Shown: piece after piece, positions 22,813-33,538 of the stretch
How positions within the stretch are numbered: position 1 is the first letter of the stretch
Layout: each line of letters opens with the position of its first letter
From: Ceratobasidium sp. AG-K
Lineage: Eukaryota > Basidiomycota > Agaricomycetes > Cantharellales > Ceratobasidiaceae
Reading direction: 5' to 3'
NCBI GenBank assembly: GCA_037039685.1
Contig: JAWNGF010000002.1
Span: forward strand, 3,720,001-3,784,000
DNA length: 64,000 nt
The notes under the pieces: generated by a model
What the model was told of the DNA's origin: nothing
Databases searched by the model: none
Seen by the model: the letters and a program-made list of their open reading frames with translations, nothing else
Translations under genes and position numbers: made by a program

Positions 22813-24044
22813 GTTGAAGGAATCAACGCGTGGTTAGGTCTGGTTATGACCGAAAAGAGTGTAAGACTCGCGAGCACGTGGTGTGGGGAGCGCAACGACT
22901 AGAACTCCTCGAAGGAGGGAAGAGGTTGTGGCTTGGTTGTGGGCCCCATAAGGGACCTTATAGTGGCCTGCAGCAGACGCCGGTGCGACCGGTAGTTTCT
23001 CACCAGCGGGCTTGATCCTAGGCCGATGTCCGGCTGTGGCGTTCCCGCCCAAATATCAACTCCTAAAAACCGTCGCAGATCGAGATTTCAGTCGATTTTC
23101 CATTGTGGCAACTGGAGCTACGTTTAACTTGTAAATCCGCTCATCGATTCCTCCAGAAGACCGCAGAGAGAACTCTTGGGGGCAAATTTGGAAACGCCTA
23201 GATGTAGGTACTCTTCGCATCCGATAGCTTGGCCGCAACAAGGCGATACTCAGGCACGCGCGAACTGAGAGCGACTCTCGTGTTCGTTCGAGCGCTGGTA
23301 TAGCCTTCACTCATCGCGAGCGATTGTCAATCGAATGGATGCAGCATCCTTGAAATTCCGCGGATAACCATCCAAGACCCGGGAACGTTTCCGGGGACGT
23401 TCCGCATCGGGGATGCACTTCTCAAAGCGAGCAGATATGAAAACGATAGTTGTACGTCCTTCTTGCTATGTGCTCGCCCCTTACCAATCTCAAATTATAA
23501 CCATTCATTACCAAGGTTCAACGTCAATATTACATCATCGAATTTGATTGAGCTGCATGAGCGACACCAACAACTAACGCATCGTGTGAATGTCCCAACA
23601 TCAGCGACGTGAAAATAGTTTGCACGAAGTTGTTTAGATATATCGACCTCTCCCTGCACTCCTGCTCTTGTGTATGGTTTGATATGTTTGTGCATATAGG
23701 CTATGAAACCATAGACGGGTGGTGGTGGCCAATATCAACCACACAAACTCCCATGCCACGCTTGCGTTATAATATTAGCGAAATAACCTAAAGTAGCACT
23801 TCTTGCGAATTCAACATGTGTATCAGCTCGCCTGAATAGCCTAAGCGAAGTGTCATGAATATGAAGGAGTGGGAGTTTGGGGCACTGTTACGGATGGGTT
23901 CTCGCGATCGCTCATGCACAGACACTGCATATAATCCATATAAAATTTATACAAAAGCTTATTTTCCTTCACTGGAGTGCCCATCAAGCTGTTATATGGC
24001 GCACTACCTTTGGTCCTGCGATTCGACCATATATCATTCAAAAA
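22813..24044. other. Spacer between the tandem HNH genes
   Basis: No convincing gene. The stretch holds the promoter side of copy 1 and the 3' side of copy 2. Minus-strand frames at 23056-23310 and 23495-23695 lack domain content. Confidence 0.35.
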
Positions 24045-25002
24045 TCAGCAGTTGTTAAGGTAAGACGTCAAGGCCGACTTTTCCGCAGAGTCGACAGTGA
24101 GGCTATGAGTAGGGCATTAGCTGGCGTTGCACCTTGGAGACGAAAGGCACTCACTCATAGTAGTATTTGACAGTAATCCAAGCACGGACATAAGTGCAGT
24201 CTGAAAGTCGCGAAACAGGGGATAAGTAACAACTAGTGAACTTTAGGCATTCATTGCTTACAGTAGGATGACAGAGGAGGCATCCACTCTGCGGGATCCT
24301 GGTCGCCCTTGGATTGGTTGACGTTGTCCTGTCGCAAGCACGGTTACGGACCGACACTGTGAGTAAAGCTATACGTACAGTAACAGCAATCAGCTGAGGC
24401 CGAGTCAAGTCGTTGGCAAAAGATTGACGACGAGCGGTCGTCCAGGAACGGGCGCCAGAAACCCAAGCCTCTTTGAGGGGCACCATATGGTCAATGTCTA
24501 CATCAGAGGCAGCGGTCCATGTGGCACCGTCATATACCGCTGGAGTTAATCCCAATTAATGGTTATTTCAGCACAACCCGGAGTTTCAGGCGCACATTTC
24601 CAGGTACCAGAGGTCGAAGCACAAGCCGAGTCGGTCACGACGTTGGTACCGTCACGTTTCAGGACAGCTATCGAGAATTATACGCTTGAGTCAGCAATCC
24701 AGATAATCTTAGATCCTGGCTTACTTTCTCGAGTGTTACAGGTGCCGGAGATGGTGATCCAGTGAGGGAAGAGGTCACGATCGCTAAGGGAGATGTGTTA
24801 GTGTTGGCTAAAGGATCGTCATACTGTAAACTCACTAGGCCGGGGAATTCGACTCTGCTGCAACAGTCAGGGCTGCGAGGTAGGTCTTTGCGGTCGCGAC
24901 GCTAACGGGAGTTGGGAGTGCGCGTTTATTTTCCCAGTCGATGGGGGCAGCGACAACAAGTCCAAGCTGGAGGAGTGCGAGGGCAGTAGATTTGAACAAC
25001 AT
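24045..25002 (-). CDS. Secreted HNH/DUF1524 nuclease-like protein, copy 2
   Basis: The start MLFKSTALALLQLGLVVAAP at 25002 is a signal peptide. Mature segments joined over introns are PTPVSVATAKTYLAALTVAAE, DRDLFPHWITISGTCNTRE, VLKRDGTNVVTDSAC, STSGTW, VYDGATWTAASDVDIDHMVPL, KEAWVSGARSWTTARRQSFAND, RPQLIAVT, DNVNQSKGDQDPAEWMPP, CTYVRAWITVKYYYE and a last exon SLTVDSAEKSALTSYLNNC. Every position of the HNH-type box seen in copy 1 is kept. Intron positions match copy 1 apart from one extra intron in copy 1 near its RAW motif. Likely an extracellular nuclease for nutrient recovery or microbial competition; that role is inference. Confidence 0.82.
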
Positions 25003-26254
25003 CGAGGTGGAGAGAACCGGGCGTCGAGAGTCTACCTGACCACTCCAGTCGCGCATAATGCCGCATTTTATAGCTACCTCGGCCGAAAACGTGCGCTCGT
25101 CGGGATACGACCTCTTAATTGAGGGAAGCGAAGCACCTCTTCGATGGCGTCGAACACATGAATGTTCAGGCGGGCACGAAACTGCCAAGACACTGTTTTT
25201 GGAAGGTATTATGGTACGGCGATATTCTAGGAACTGAGTAGTCGTTTAGAGCGCTGGTATAAGCAGTAGATCCACAATATGCCCGGGTGTCAACGGCGAG
25301 GAGACGACTAGGCTCGCCGCGATATAATATATTGGCGCTCTCTGTCATAGCCAAGATATTCGACGAATGGGAGACCATGCATGGCGCGTCCCGTTCAGCG
25401 TGGTGTCGAACGCTTGGAATGATCACCTTCTACCTCGCGAGTCACACGACGAGATACAGCGACCTCGATTGGACGATAAGGATGCGCGTGCGCATTACCA
25501 GCGTGCTCAATCCAGTAATTAACCAAACGGCGAGGAATCTCCCGTTCATATCAGCCAATAAAGAAGGGTCCTCGGAGCACGTTTCCCGCTTTACCGGGGT
25601 CTTCATGCACGTTTGATTCAAGTTTTGGGAACACCTAAATATGGTCAGTCTTGATGCAAAGAAGCGGTGTATGCATCCATTCACAGGAAATATATGATAA
25701 CACTAGCTGTGCTAATATCTTACGCGACTTACCGGAGCACATTGCACACGTCGCAGGTGTCCGGTTAGCCACCGAGGTAAAGATAGGGAGAATTCGAATG
25801 GTCTTGGCAAAAGTTATGTAAACCAAGCCTTGCCTTTCATTAGGCATTGTAGGTGTGTTGATATGTGCATCTAGCTAGTACCATTTCATACAACTAACGG
25901 AGCAAGCAACTCCTAATAAACCACCGAAGCCTTCCTTTGCAACCTCAACGAAGGATCCAAAGATTCGCGAGTTCGACGCGACCAACGATATCTGATGCCA
26001 CCTGTTGCTTGTGGCTGTCTCCTCTTGTAGGGGTAATACAGTACTACAGACATTGCACTAAATCATCGGGCCCAGTTCGCCGCTTCCCCGCCGACAAAAT
26101 GGCCGGAGTCGGTCAACTTGAGACACAGGATTGCAGGTGGCCGTGGCAAACGCAGTTTGCATGGAGCGACGGACATAACCATACAGATCAGCACAGTCGC
26201 CCAGCGCTAAAGCAAACGTTACCATCCCAGTTGCGGCACATCTCTCAACCACAT
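25003..26254. other. Intergenic region before Dap1
   Basis: Apart from the TATA-like box of the HNH gene, I see no supported element. Overlapping frames at 25166-25847 on both strands have no motif. The open frame that continues upstream of the Dap1 start (25937-26254) looks like 5' leader rather than protein. Confidence 0.35.
25066..25072 (-). promoter_or_regulatory. TATA-like box of HNH copy 2
   Basis: TATAAAA on the minus strand, 63 bases upstream of the ATG at 25002. A TATA element this close to the start is also seen before several other secreted-protein genes in this window. Confidence 0.5.
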
Positions 26255-27001
26255 ATGGCTCCGGCGTATTTGTCTAACCTATCGACTACATCCATCGCAG
26301 TTGCTGCGGCTGTGATCGCCCTTCCTTCATACTGGTTCTTATCGCGTCGGCAAGCACCCACCCAGCCTGGCCGTAGTACTGGATCGTCAACAACGGGGAG
26401 GAGGACCCCGTTTGCTGTTCCTGATGGTCTGCAGCCACCTAAGGACGATCCGTACACCCTTGCAGAGGTACAAAATCCATTATGCTGTAAATGATTATTT
26501 AATCGAGGAACTCGTAGCTCTCGGCCTATGATGGGCATAATCCAAGCAAGCCAGTTTACGTAGCCATTAAAGGTTAGTATTTCGGACCAGGCGACCAGGG
26601 CAAGGTGTCTAAGGGGTAAATGTAGGAACTGTGTTCGATGTAACCCCCAAGGTGAGATTCAACTCTTCGGAATGGCTAACATTCACTTAAATACTCTCAC
26701 AAAGCGAGACGTATATGGCCCTGGAGGATCCTATGCCGTGTTTGCAGGAAAAGACGGTTCGAAAGGACTCGGCCTTTCTTCGCTCAAGCCAGAGGACGCA
26801 GTCCCCGATTGGAGCTCGCTAGAAGAAAAAGAACGAGGCGTTCTAAACGATTGGCATGCTTTTTTCTCCAAAGTATGTTAGCCTTCCCTGTCCATACAAA
26901 GGTCATACTGATAATAATGCATCACTTAGCGTTACAATGTCGTTGGCAGAGTCTCAGACTTGCCTCCCAACGTTGCCCCACCTACTGTGGACAAGCCCTA
27001 A
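26255..27001 (+). CDS. dap1: Dap1/PGRMC-type heme-binding protein (cytochrome b5-like domain)
   Basis: The start MAPAYLSNLSTTSIAV is followed by a hydrophobic segment (VAAAVIALPSYWFL) and basic residues, giving a single N-terminal membrane anchor. After a Thr/Arg linker the cytochrome b5-like domain begins: DDPYTLAELSAYDGHNPS, KPVYVAIKGTVFDVTPK across two introns, then DVYGPGGSYAVFAGKDGS with the tyrosines that bind heme in this family, LSSLKPEDAVPDWSSLEEKE, LNDWHAFFSKRYNVVGRV, and a short Pro-rich end. The stop is at 27001. In yeast and animals these proteins sit in the ER and support cytochrome P450 enzymes such as Erg11/CYP51 in sterol synthesis. Length and architecture are normal. It is convergent with the nucleoside transporter gene. 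Confidence 0.9.
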
Positions 27002-27248
27002 ACCTCTCATGCGCCGGATTCACCCAGGCTTAGATGTTGTGGTACCATAGATTTCACTAGGTAGTGGGTACGGGCAACACAGCGCTGACTTTGAAACACA
27101 AAATTTCCCGGCACGGAAAGCGACATGTAATTTTCAAGTCTCCTCTAGAATATTAACTAACAAAATAACGTACCCAATACACAAGCACACGACAATCTAC
27201 AGCTACGAACATACAAACATAACCAGTTCACCCCAACTTGAAATGAAC

Positions 27249-28686
27249 CTATAATGCTGCAACCAGACCGAAACTAACAAACCCTCCCACGACGAAGCCC
27301 AGCATCATCCAAAACTGAGTCACCCGAGCAGCTCCCGGGCCAGCTTCTGACGCAGAAACAAGCGCGAGAGTCGTGCAATGCCCGCATGTAAGGCCAAATA
27401 GGAAGACTATGAGCATATACACAACGTCCGAGGTGATGAGGGCTGGCCAATGACCTGGGATATTGCACATCAAAAAGAGAGGGCCAAATGCCGTTCGCGC
27501 AATGGAGTAAGCCCCAAGATAAATGACATCGGTAGGGAAGCTTTGGACGGAAGTGAGAGACCGTCCTATTAGATCTGCGATGTTGAATACGAGAAAGTGA
27601 AATGCATTGAAGACGAGGGGATTCGTATCGGGCCTACTTGGTTCTATCAAGGTCGTGATTGCCGGGAAGAGACCCTACGGGTTCGAGAATATAGTAGAAT
27701 TAGTATCAAATATATCAACTAATCACCGCGAACATACCAAAGTCACAACCCCTGCATAAAATACAGAAAAGTTGCGAGCAAAATCCGTGCCGTACGATGT
27801 AGGCGCATGCAACGATGGTCGAATAAGTCCAGACAGCTCAAGGCTAGATTGTAGCAATGCTGTATGTTCTGATGCGGGTATATCTTTGTAGTTATCGTAG
27901 CCATCCGAGAGCTCGTCTGCTGCCAGCTTCAACATTCGATATAAAACTAGACTCAAAGAACATAGCGATCCTGAGGCGCCGAAGCAAATTACGGCGCTCC
28001 AACTTGGTGGAAACTCGAACCCGGCAGACATGAAAACCTGGAGGGCTGAGACACCAACCGCACACAGAGCACCACCAGCCATGTATGACGTGATCGCACT
28101 AGAAGAGTGCGCTGGCGCGATGGACACTGTGGCTATTTGAAGGAGGCCACCCGAAGCAGCAAGGGCAGACCCGGCGAAGATGACCGAGCAGAAGAAGAAA
28201 ATGGGTGGGAGGTCGAGGAATGGTATCGTTGCGAGGACTCCGAAAAGGAATATTAGGATTGATAAGGATAAATCTATGCGTGGTAGACCAAAATGCTAAG
28301 CAGTCGTGTGCATTAGTTGCTTAACTTTTATTCAATACGTCCAAACACACCTGATTCCCAAGCCAAGTCGCCAGTCCCATCGCCAACATGCCAACCCCAT
28401 TGAAGAGAAAACTCAGCCACGAAGGGAAAGTGTCATGAAACGGGGTCCCCTCGAGCTTTTCCAGGAAAAATGGCAGAGTAATGATTAGGGCTTTGTATTC
28501 ACTTATAGGTTAGTATATGTTCGTCAGGGTGAAGCAACAACCATAACACGCACCATTCCACGGCAGTAAAGCACTCACTCCGAGTGCTAGGAATGTGGCT
28601 TGGGTTATGTGATTACTTGATGGCTTCATTGGTTCGGCCGAGTTCGAGTCATATCGGACGAACATTTTTCTTCGTTGGCCGGTCAT
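27249..28686 (-). CDS. Equilibrative nucleoside transporter (ENT/SLC29 family)
   Basis: An N-terminal exon from about 28686 (MTGQRRKMFVRYDSN) includes TQATFLALGVSALLPWN, the hallmark LG-x-x-x-LLPWN motif of transmembrane helix 1. Later exons encode GVGMLAMGLATWLG, LSLSILILFLFG, FFFCSVIFAGSALAASGGLLQIA, SIAPAHSSSAITSYMAGGAL, a hydrophilic central loop (ELSDGYDNYKDIPASEHTALL), NFSVFYAGVVTL, FLVFNIADLIGRSLTS (the conserved F-N-x-x-D-x-x-GR motif of helix 8), MLIVFLFGLTCGH and a last helix FWMMLGFVVGGFVSFGLVAAL, stop 27249. About eleven helices are expected. It would move nucleosides down their gradient across plasma or vacuolar membrane. An in-frame GTG upstream was not used as the start. Confidence 0.86.
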
Positions 28687-30074
28687 GGGAAATGGCTTTG
28701 TCTCTTCTATAGTGGCACGAAAAGACACTAGGCTGTTGTACGGGTTCTAACAATGTCACTAGAGGGAGACCCGTCGCGAAACTAACCAAGTGCCGCGTCG
28801 GTCAAACGAGTGAGTTGAGATGGGAGTTGAGCGGCGGGCCTTGGTTCTCTAGTGGAAATACACCAGTGGATCGATGGTAGTCGAGTCTATGTCAACATGT
28901 CAACATCCCCACCGTATAGTCGTCAAATACAGATGGCTGAGTGTGCACCGGCGATAAAACCGTGTATTAGTAACCATGGGCGGATATCGCGGGCGACGCA
29001 GGTGGAGGTCTCACGTGCCATTGATCAAGGGTCCCGACGATCAGGGCACTTGGATCAGCTCGAACTCCAACGACCGCCCAAAGCGGGCCACAAATGGGGC
29101 CGTCACTGAATCCGATATTTCACTGCTGAAAATGTCTTGTATACTTAATTAATATCGTGAGAATAAACTCTTGAACAGGCATCTCGCGTAAGTTATGATT
29201 ACTCGGTTCGCCTTGGTTATCCACCATAATGGCACACGAACTTGCGCTTGATCACTCAACTTGCTCTCGCTCTAGCGCAATACAGCTACGTGGCACGAAC
29301 ACACCCGAGATTGTTGACAGTTTTTACCCTCGGGTTCATATGCTCCCGCGAGGATGAGCCGTATTATGCATTGATTGGCAGGGAAGCGCTCAATCGGCGG
29401 TTCTCCGCAGCCGGGTAGGCCTGGCATAATACATGATAGACAAGGTTGATGTTCGGATGTTTGAAGTATAAACAGATCAGCCTCAAGGTCTTTGTCTCTA
29501 TATGCGCGGTTGCTTGGCCCAACCCATCACGAATAGAAGACCGATAGCGTTTACTCGACCAGCTACTCATGCACCACACCTCCCAGCCCACAAAGCCTTC
29601 CCAAAAACCGAGTGGCCTTGATGCTTTCGCTTCAATCTATACTTGCAGTATGGGCCACTTTGTTCCATCACATGATCCTAGCACTAGACGACCAACGACC
29701 TCCTAGAGAGAGATTCTCCCGTCCGCAGCCAAGAACAGCCATATACCAGCAGGACATCTTGGAGACAGAAACTTGATTATATTCCCGTTTTAGTAAATCG
29801 CCATCATTCTCTGTTCTTTACCCCGTATCACCCACACAGATTCGGCTTCTTCATCCTTCGATAGGCTATTGCGTTTGAGTTCGCATAACCAGGCAATCTC
29901 GGGTTTTTTGTTGAAGTCTCACTTGAAGCCACTTCGTTCCTGATATGTTTTCTCCGGGAGTACTTTACGTGCTGGCCACCGGGCCGCTGAGATAGTCTGT
30001 GGAGTATAAAAACATGTACCTCGAGCCGCATTCATTAACATCACACGTCCTACATCCCAAACCAAGTGAACAGT
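28687..30074. other. Long intergenic region before the proline-rich gene
   Basis: About 1.4 kb without a supported gene. Small frames at 28852-29109 and 29364-29591 show no domain. The last 200 bases should contain the promoter of the next gene. Confidence 0.35.
30005..30012 (+). promoter_or_regulatory. TATA box of proline-rich gene
   Basis: TATAAAAA lies 63 bases upstream of the start at 30075, an ordinary spacing for a TATA-driven gene with a short leader. Confidence 0.55.
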
Positions 30075-31074
30075 ATGCAACGCAAGCTCCTTGCTACCCT
30101 TGTCTTGTTTTTCGGCCTGGGCGTCGCCTCGCCTGTAAGTCTCCGTTTAACGAGCCCGATGACTGTAGTACTGATCTTGCGCTATGCCCAGGTGCTTCAA
30201 GGTCGTGCAGCTTCGAGTGTTAACCCCCCGCCGAAGCCATCTAGCTTGGCTCCGCCGCCACCTCCCCCACCCACGTTCTCTCCTAGGGTAAGCTATTCTA
30301 CCATAATTTTCATGAGCCTGAGATTGATATTTGATTGAAGCCGCCGCCACCACAGTCACTTGCTGTGCGTGCACCCCCCTCGAGTGTTCCGCCTCCCGCA
30401 GTACCGTCTATCACGTTTTCTCTGCCTCCGCTCCCTCCTAGGCCCAGTTTCTCTCCCCTGGTGTGTCCAAATACCTTAAAATCTAGTATTTTCCTGACTG
30501 AAACGACCCGTCTGTAGCCACCCCCGGCCAGGGTAGTTCGCCAGGCTCCTTCAAGTTTCTCCCCTCCCCCGCCGCCCCCGAGCTCGCTTCCACCACCTCC
30601 AAGCTCGTTCCCACCACCACTCAGCTCTCTTCCGCCTAGGCCCACGTTATCACCCGTGGTGAGTTGATTGTAATTGAAGTATTCGCTTTGTGCTGAAAGT
30701 TAGAAGCCCCCTCCAGCTCGAGTAGTTCGTCAAGCTCTTTCAAGTCTGCCGCCACCACCTCCGCTCCCAAGCTCGCTCCCGCCGCCTCCCAGCTCTCTTC
30801 CGCCCAGGCCCACTTTCTTACCCGCAGTGAGTGGATACCTGTTTAGTCAGCTGTTGTATGCTGACCATCACCAGCCCCCATCCAGAGTGGTCCGCCAAGT
30901 TCCTTCGAGTTTCCCGCCGCCACCCCCCCCTCCGAGCTCGCTTCCACCCAGGCCCACTTTATCTCCCGTGGCAAGTTACATTTTCATATTTAATACATAT
31001 GCCTCTTTCTAACATGGCTATGATTTCAGCCTCCCCCTTCATCGCTCGGCCCCCGCCCGACTCTGTCGGTCTAG
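30075..31074 (+). CDS. Secreted proline-rich protein built from tandemly repeated exons
   Basis: Seven exons: 30075-30134, 30192-30287, 30341-30460, 30518-30658, 30704-30826, 30875-30970 and 31030-31074, giving 226 residues. Exon 1 is a signal peptide (MQRKLLATLVLFFGLGVASP). Each later exon is one variant of the same module: RVVRQAPSSF, a poly-Pro run, SSLPPPPSS, then PPRPTLSPV just before the donor. The module is clearest in exons 4-6, older-looking in exons 2-3, and short in exon 7 (PPPSSLGPRPTLSV). Every intron is in phase 0, so loss or gain of any middle exon keeps the frame. Intron 6 uses a GC donor (GTG|GCAAGT). A mature protein of Pro, Ser, Leu and Arg, without Cys or a GPI signal, suggests a cell-wall or secreted structural protein. 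The family is not recognised. Confidence 0.78.
30192..30970 (+). repeat. Tandem exon-intron repeat inside the proline-rich gene
   Basis: Five consecutive units, each an exon of 96-141 nt plus an intron of 45-60 nt, share the same protein module and the same boundary (PPRPTxSPV|GT). Unit lengths are all multiples of three in the exon part. Exons 4, 5 and 6 share RVVRQ and SSLPP, implying recent unequal crossing-over. Exons 2 and 3 are diverged. Confidence 0.7.
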
Positions 31075-31679
31075 GGCCCCGGCGCCCTGGATGGCGCTGA
31101 AACTCAATCAAGTCCAAGGTGGCCCTCCGTATATATGCGCACTCTGGTCTCGGTGTGCGAGGGCCCGACTTTATACCGGGTTCCATTTTGCTTCTCGCTC
31201 GTTTGTGCCTGTTCCTCCAAGCCGATCATTTCAGATGTGTCTCGTCTTTTAGATATATAGATGTAGATACTCTGCTATAGTGATTTATATTATTTTGAAT
31301 GTACTCTTCCGAACCGAGCCTTCTTGGCTGCAACGCGAATGAGTTGTGCCAGATGAACGACCGGTTCGTTAATGTGGGGCTCCTCGTTCGCGACGACGGT
31401 GCCTTCAGGAAGCCGGACAAACATTACATATAGCGTATAAAATTAGTCCTTTTCGACAACAGAAGCCGCTTTGCCACAACGGCAGACGAGTCTCGGCGCT
31501 GATGCCTGGTTGCCCGAATGCCAACGGTTGGCGCTTAGCTGAGGTTCATAAACTCCCGGTTCAGCTGACCCCTGCATCGCACACTCATCACTAGATTCCC
31601 CATCTGCAACACCTTGCGTCATCGGCGCACCTCACACTCGTTATAAACACCGCACACTAGAGCTTTTTGGACTAGCAAC
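31075..31679. other. Intergenic region
   Basis: About 600 bases holding the 3' side of the proline-rich gene and the promoter of the next secreted protein. No gene seen. Confidence 0.35.
31642..31647 (+). promoter_or_regulatory. TATA box of GPI-type secreted protein gene
   Basis: TATAAA 33 bases before the ATG at 31680, implying a very short 5' leader. Confidence 0.45.
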
Positions 31680-33190
31680 ATGTTCCCCCTCGCTTGGACT
31701 CTCGGAGCCGTCGCCGCGACTTGGTTCGCGACCCCCGCGCTAGCTACCAGCTGCACCGCGTTCGACTCGGACTTTAACCTGTACGGATTTGGCATCAATG
31801 GCCGTGACTTTGCCTTTGGTCCTCAATCCAGTTGGGCGAATGGTACGTCGAGGACTTTTTCCCTGCAGGACCATCAAGGGATGCAGTGCTGACGGCCTCT
31901 TCTCCATCATCAATATAGTCCCTACCGGTACTGTGATGCCCACGACTGGTCGACCGTGAGTTCATTTTTCGCGATTTCAGTCTGATTTTTCGTTTCTGAA
32001 CACTTGTTTTTTCCTAGACCTTTCGATGGATCCAACACCCAGTGCTTCACTGCCGAGTATTTCAACGCCATCTACGTCCTCAACGCAGATGCCAGCCAGC
32101 CGGGCGCGATTCACATCTTTGACGCGACCACGAAATCCTGGACCACCCAGCAAACCACCATTCCCGACGGGCTGGACCCGGCGAGCATGGTGGCCATCCT
32201 CGATCACGACACCAACGTGTTCTGTAAGCGAATAACGTTATTTTCATCCCTTGCTCGGCTCTAATAATTGGGTTTCAGTTGCCATGTCGAAAGGCGTCTT
32301 GTACACGGCAGAAATGTCGGACCTCAAAGCGGCGTCGGCCACTCCTGTTGTCTGGGGTCCCACCAATGCTCCCAACTTCGATACCTCCAACTATGCCCCT
32401 GTCATGGGCTTGGCGCAAAACCATATTCGCTTCCTGAACATTAGGGGCGATGACGGCTTGGCACGCCTGTTTGTTATTCACTGTAAGTCGCGATCTGCCT
32501 GCTTCAGTGGCCGGTTCTTGACGGCCTGTATCAGTCGCATACTGGCAGCCAGAGATCCAGTACTACAGGGCCGACAATGGCGCGGGCACATTCCCCCAGA
32601 AACACGGTCAGACCGCCTCGTTCTTCACCGGTGACACTCAGGCAAGTTTCAGTATTTGGAGCGCGCTGTCTCGAGATTAATCAATCTCTACAGGCCCAGA
32701 GGCGCTTCGCGTTCGTTCCCGATGATCTCTCCAAGACCTACATCATCGAACCTGCCGGCAACACCACAATCGTTATCCCTGGCCCGCCAGCGTCGACTGG
32801 TTTCGCTTCGAACCCGGTCGGGTTGATGGGTCGTTTCAGCGCCTCGCCTAGCGCGCTCGTTTACCTGTCCCCTGCCAACGAGCTGCACTACATCGGCGTC
32901 GACCAAAACAACGTCTGGGCGTCTGCTGGCTACCCATGGCTCCCGATCAGCAGCTCTGAACTCGTTGCGCTGCTGCTGCTGACCCTGTGGCCAACACGGG
33001 CACAGGCGCTGCTGGTACGGCGTCTGCTACCGGAACGGCCGCGAGCCGCAGTGCCGGTGCGAGCTCGACTGGAACCGCGTCGGCTGCCTCGTCGAGTTCG
33101 ACTGGTACCTCCAACGGCGCTGTCACGCTTGGCATGGGCACCACCCTTGTTGCCGCGTTGGTTGGGTTCCAAGCATGGTTGATGCTCTAA
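31680..33190 (+). CDS. Secreted protein with C-terminal GPI-anchor-like signal, apparent frame break
   Basis: Signal peptide MFPLAWTLGAVAATWFATPALA, then a globular region pieced together over five introns: DFNLYGFGINGRDFAFGPQ, GSNTQCFTAEYFNAIYVLN, GAIHIFDATTKSWTTQQ, MVAILDHDTNVF, MSKGVLYTAEMSDLK, HIRFLNIRGDDGLARLFVIH, FAYWQPEIQYYRADNGAG, FAFVPDDLSKTYIIEPAG and LHYIGVDQNNVWASAGYPWL. The beta-rich repeated look suggests a propeller-like fold. The intron 32642-32693 has a GC donor (CAG|GCAAGT). A Ser/Thr/Ala/Gly linker and hydrophobic end (LGMGTTLVAALVGFQAWLML) follow, as expected for GPI anchoring at the cell surface. To enter the linker one base must be lost within the GCTGCTGCTGCTG run near 32970; otherwise the protein stops early. 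The family is not recognised. Confidence 0.7.
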
Positions 33191-33538
33191 AATCTGCATT
33201 TGCATACCTTCGACACGGACACACTCAATGGACTGGCATTGTTTAGCTCTACGCACATGACAGAACTAGACTATTTCTCGCTTTTTGGATTGTCGGATCA
33301 TCATTCGCGGTAGACTTTATGCTGCGTTTTGTATCTTTACTATTGGTGGCATATTTCCACTTAATATACTTTACACTTTTCTACATTTGCTTGCGTGTTG
33401 TGTTGCTGGATGACGTCGAGTTGGGACGAAAGGTTCTGAAAAGATATTTGCATTTGTGGTTTAGCGCCGCGGCACGATCAAATGCAGCTCTGCTCTGCCT
33501 GCCTCCCACCATCACCTCAACTCTACACTTGATCCGCA
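33191..33538. other. Intergenic region
   Basis: T-rich sequence (33319-33400) between two plus-strand genes. Probably the 3' end of the upstream gene and the pyrimidine-rich promoter of the KH-domain gene. No coding content. Confidence 0.35.

Noticed and set aside
30147..30645. Gly-rich minus-strand frames
   Set aside because: Complement of the Pro codons (CCN) in the proline-rich gene; no start or splice support.
30192..30970. Possible CRISPR-like or minisatellite array
   Set aside because: The repeats are coding exons with splice sites, not short identical repeats with unique spacers.
32930..33256. Minus-strand frames opposite the Ser/Thr/Ala-rich linker
   Set aside because: Shadows of the GPI-type protein gene caused by repetitive GCT/TCG codons.
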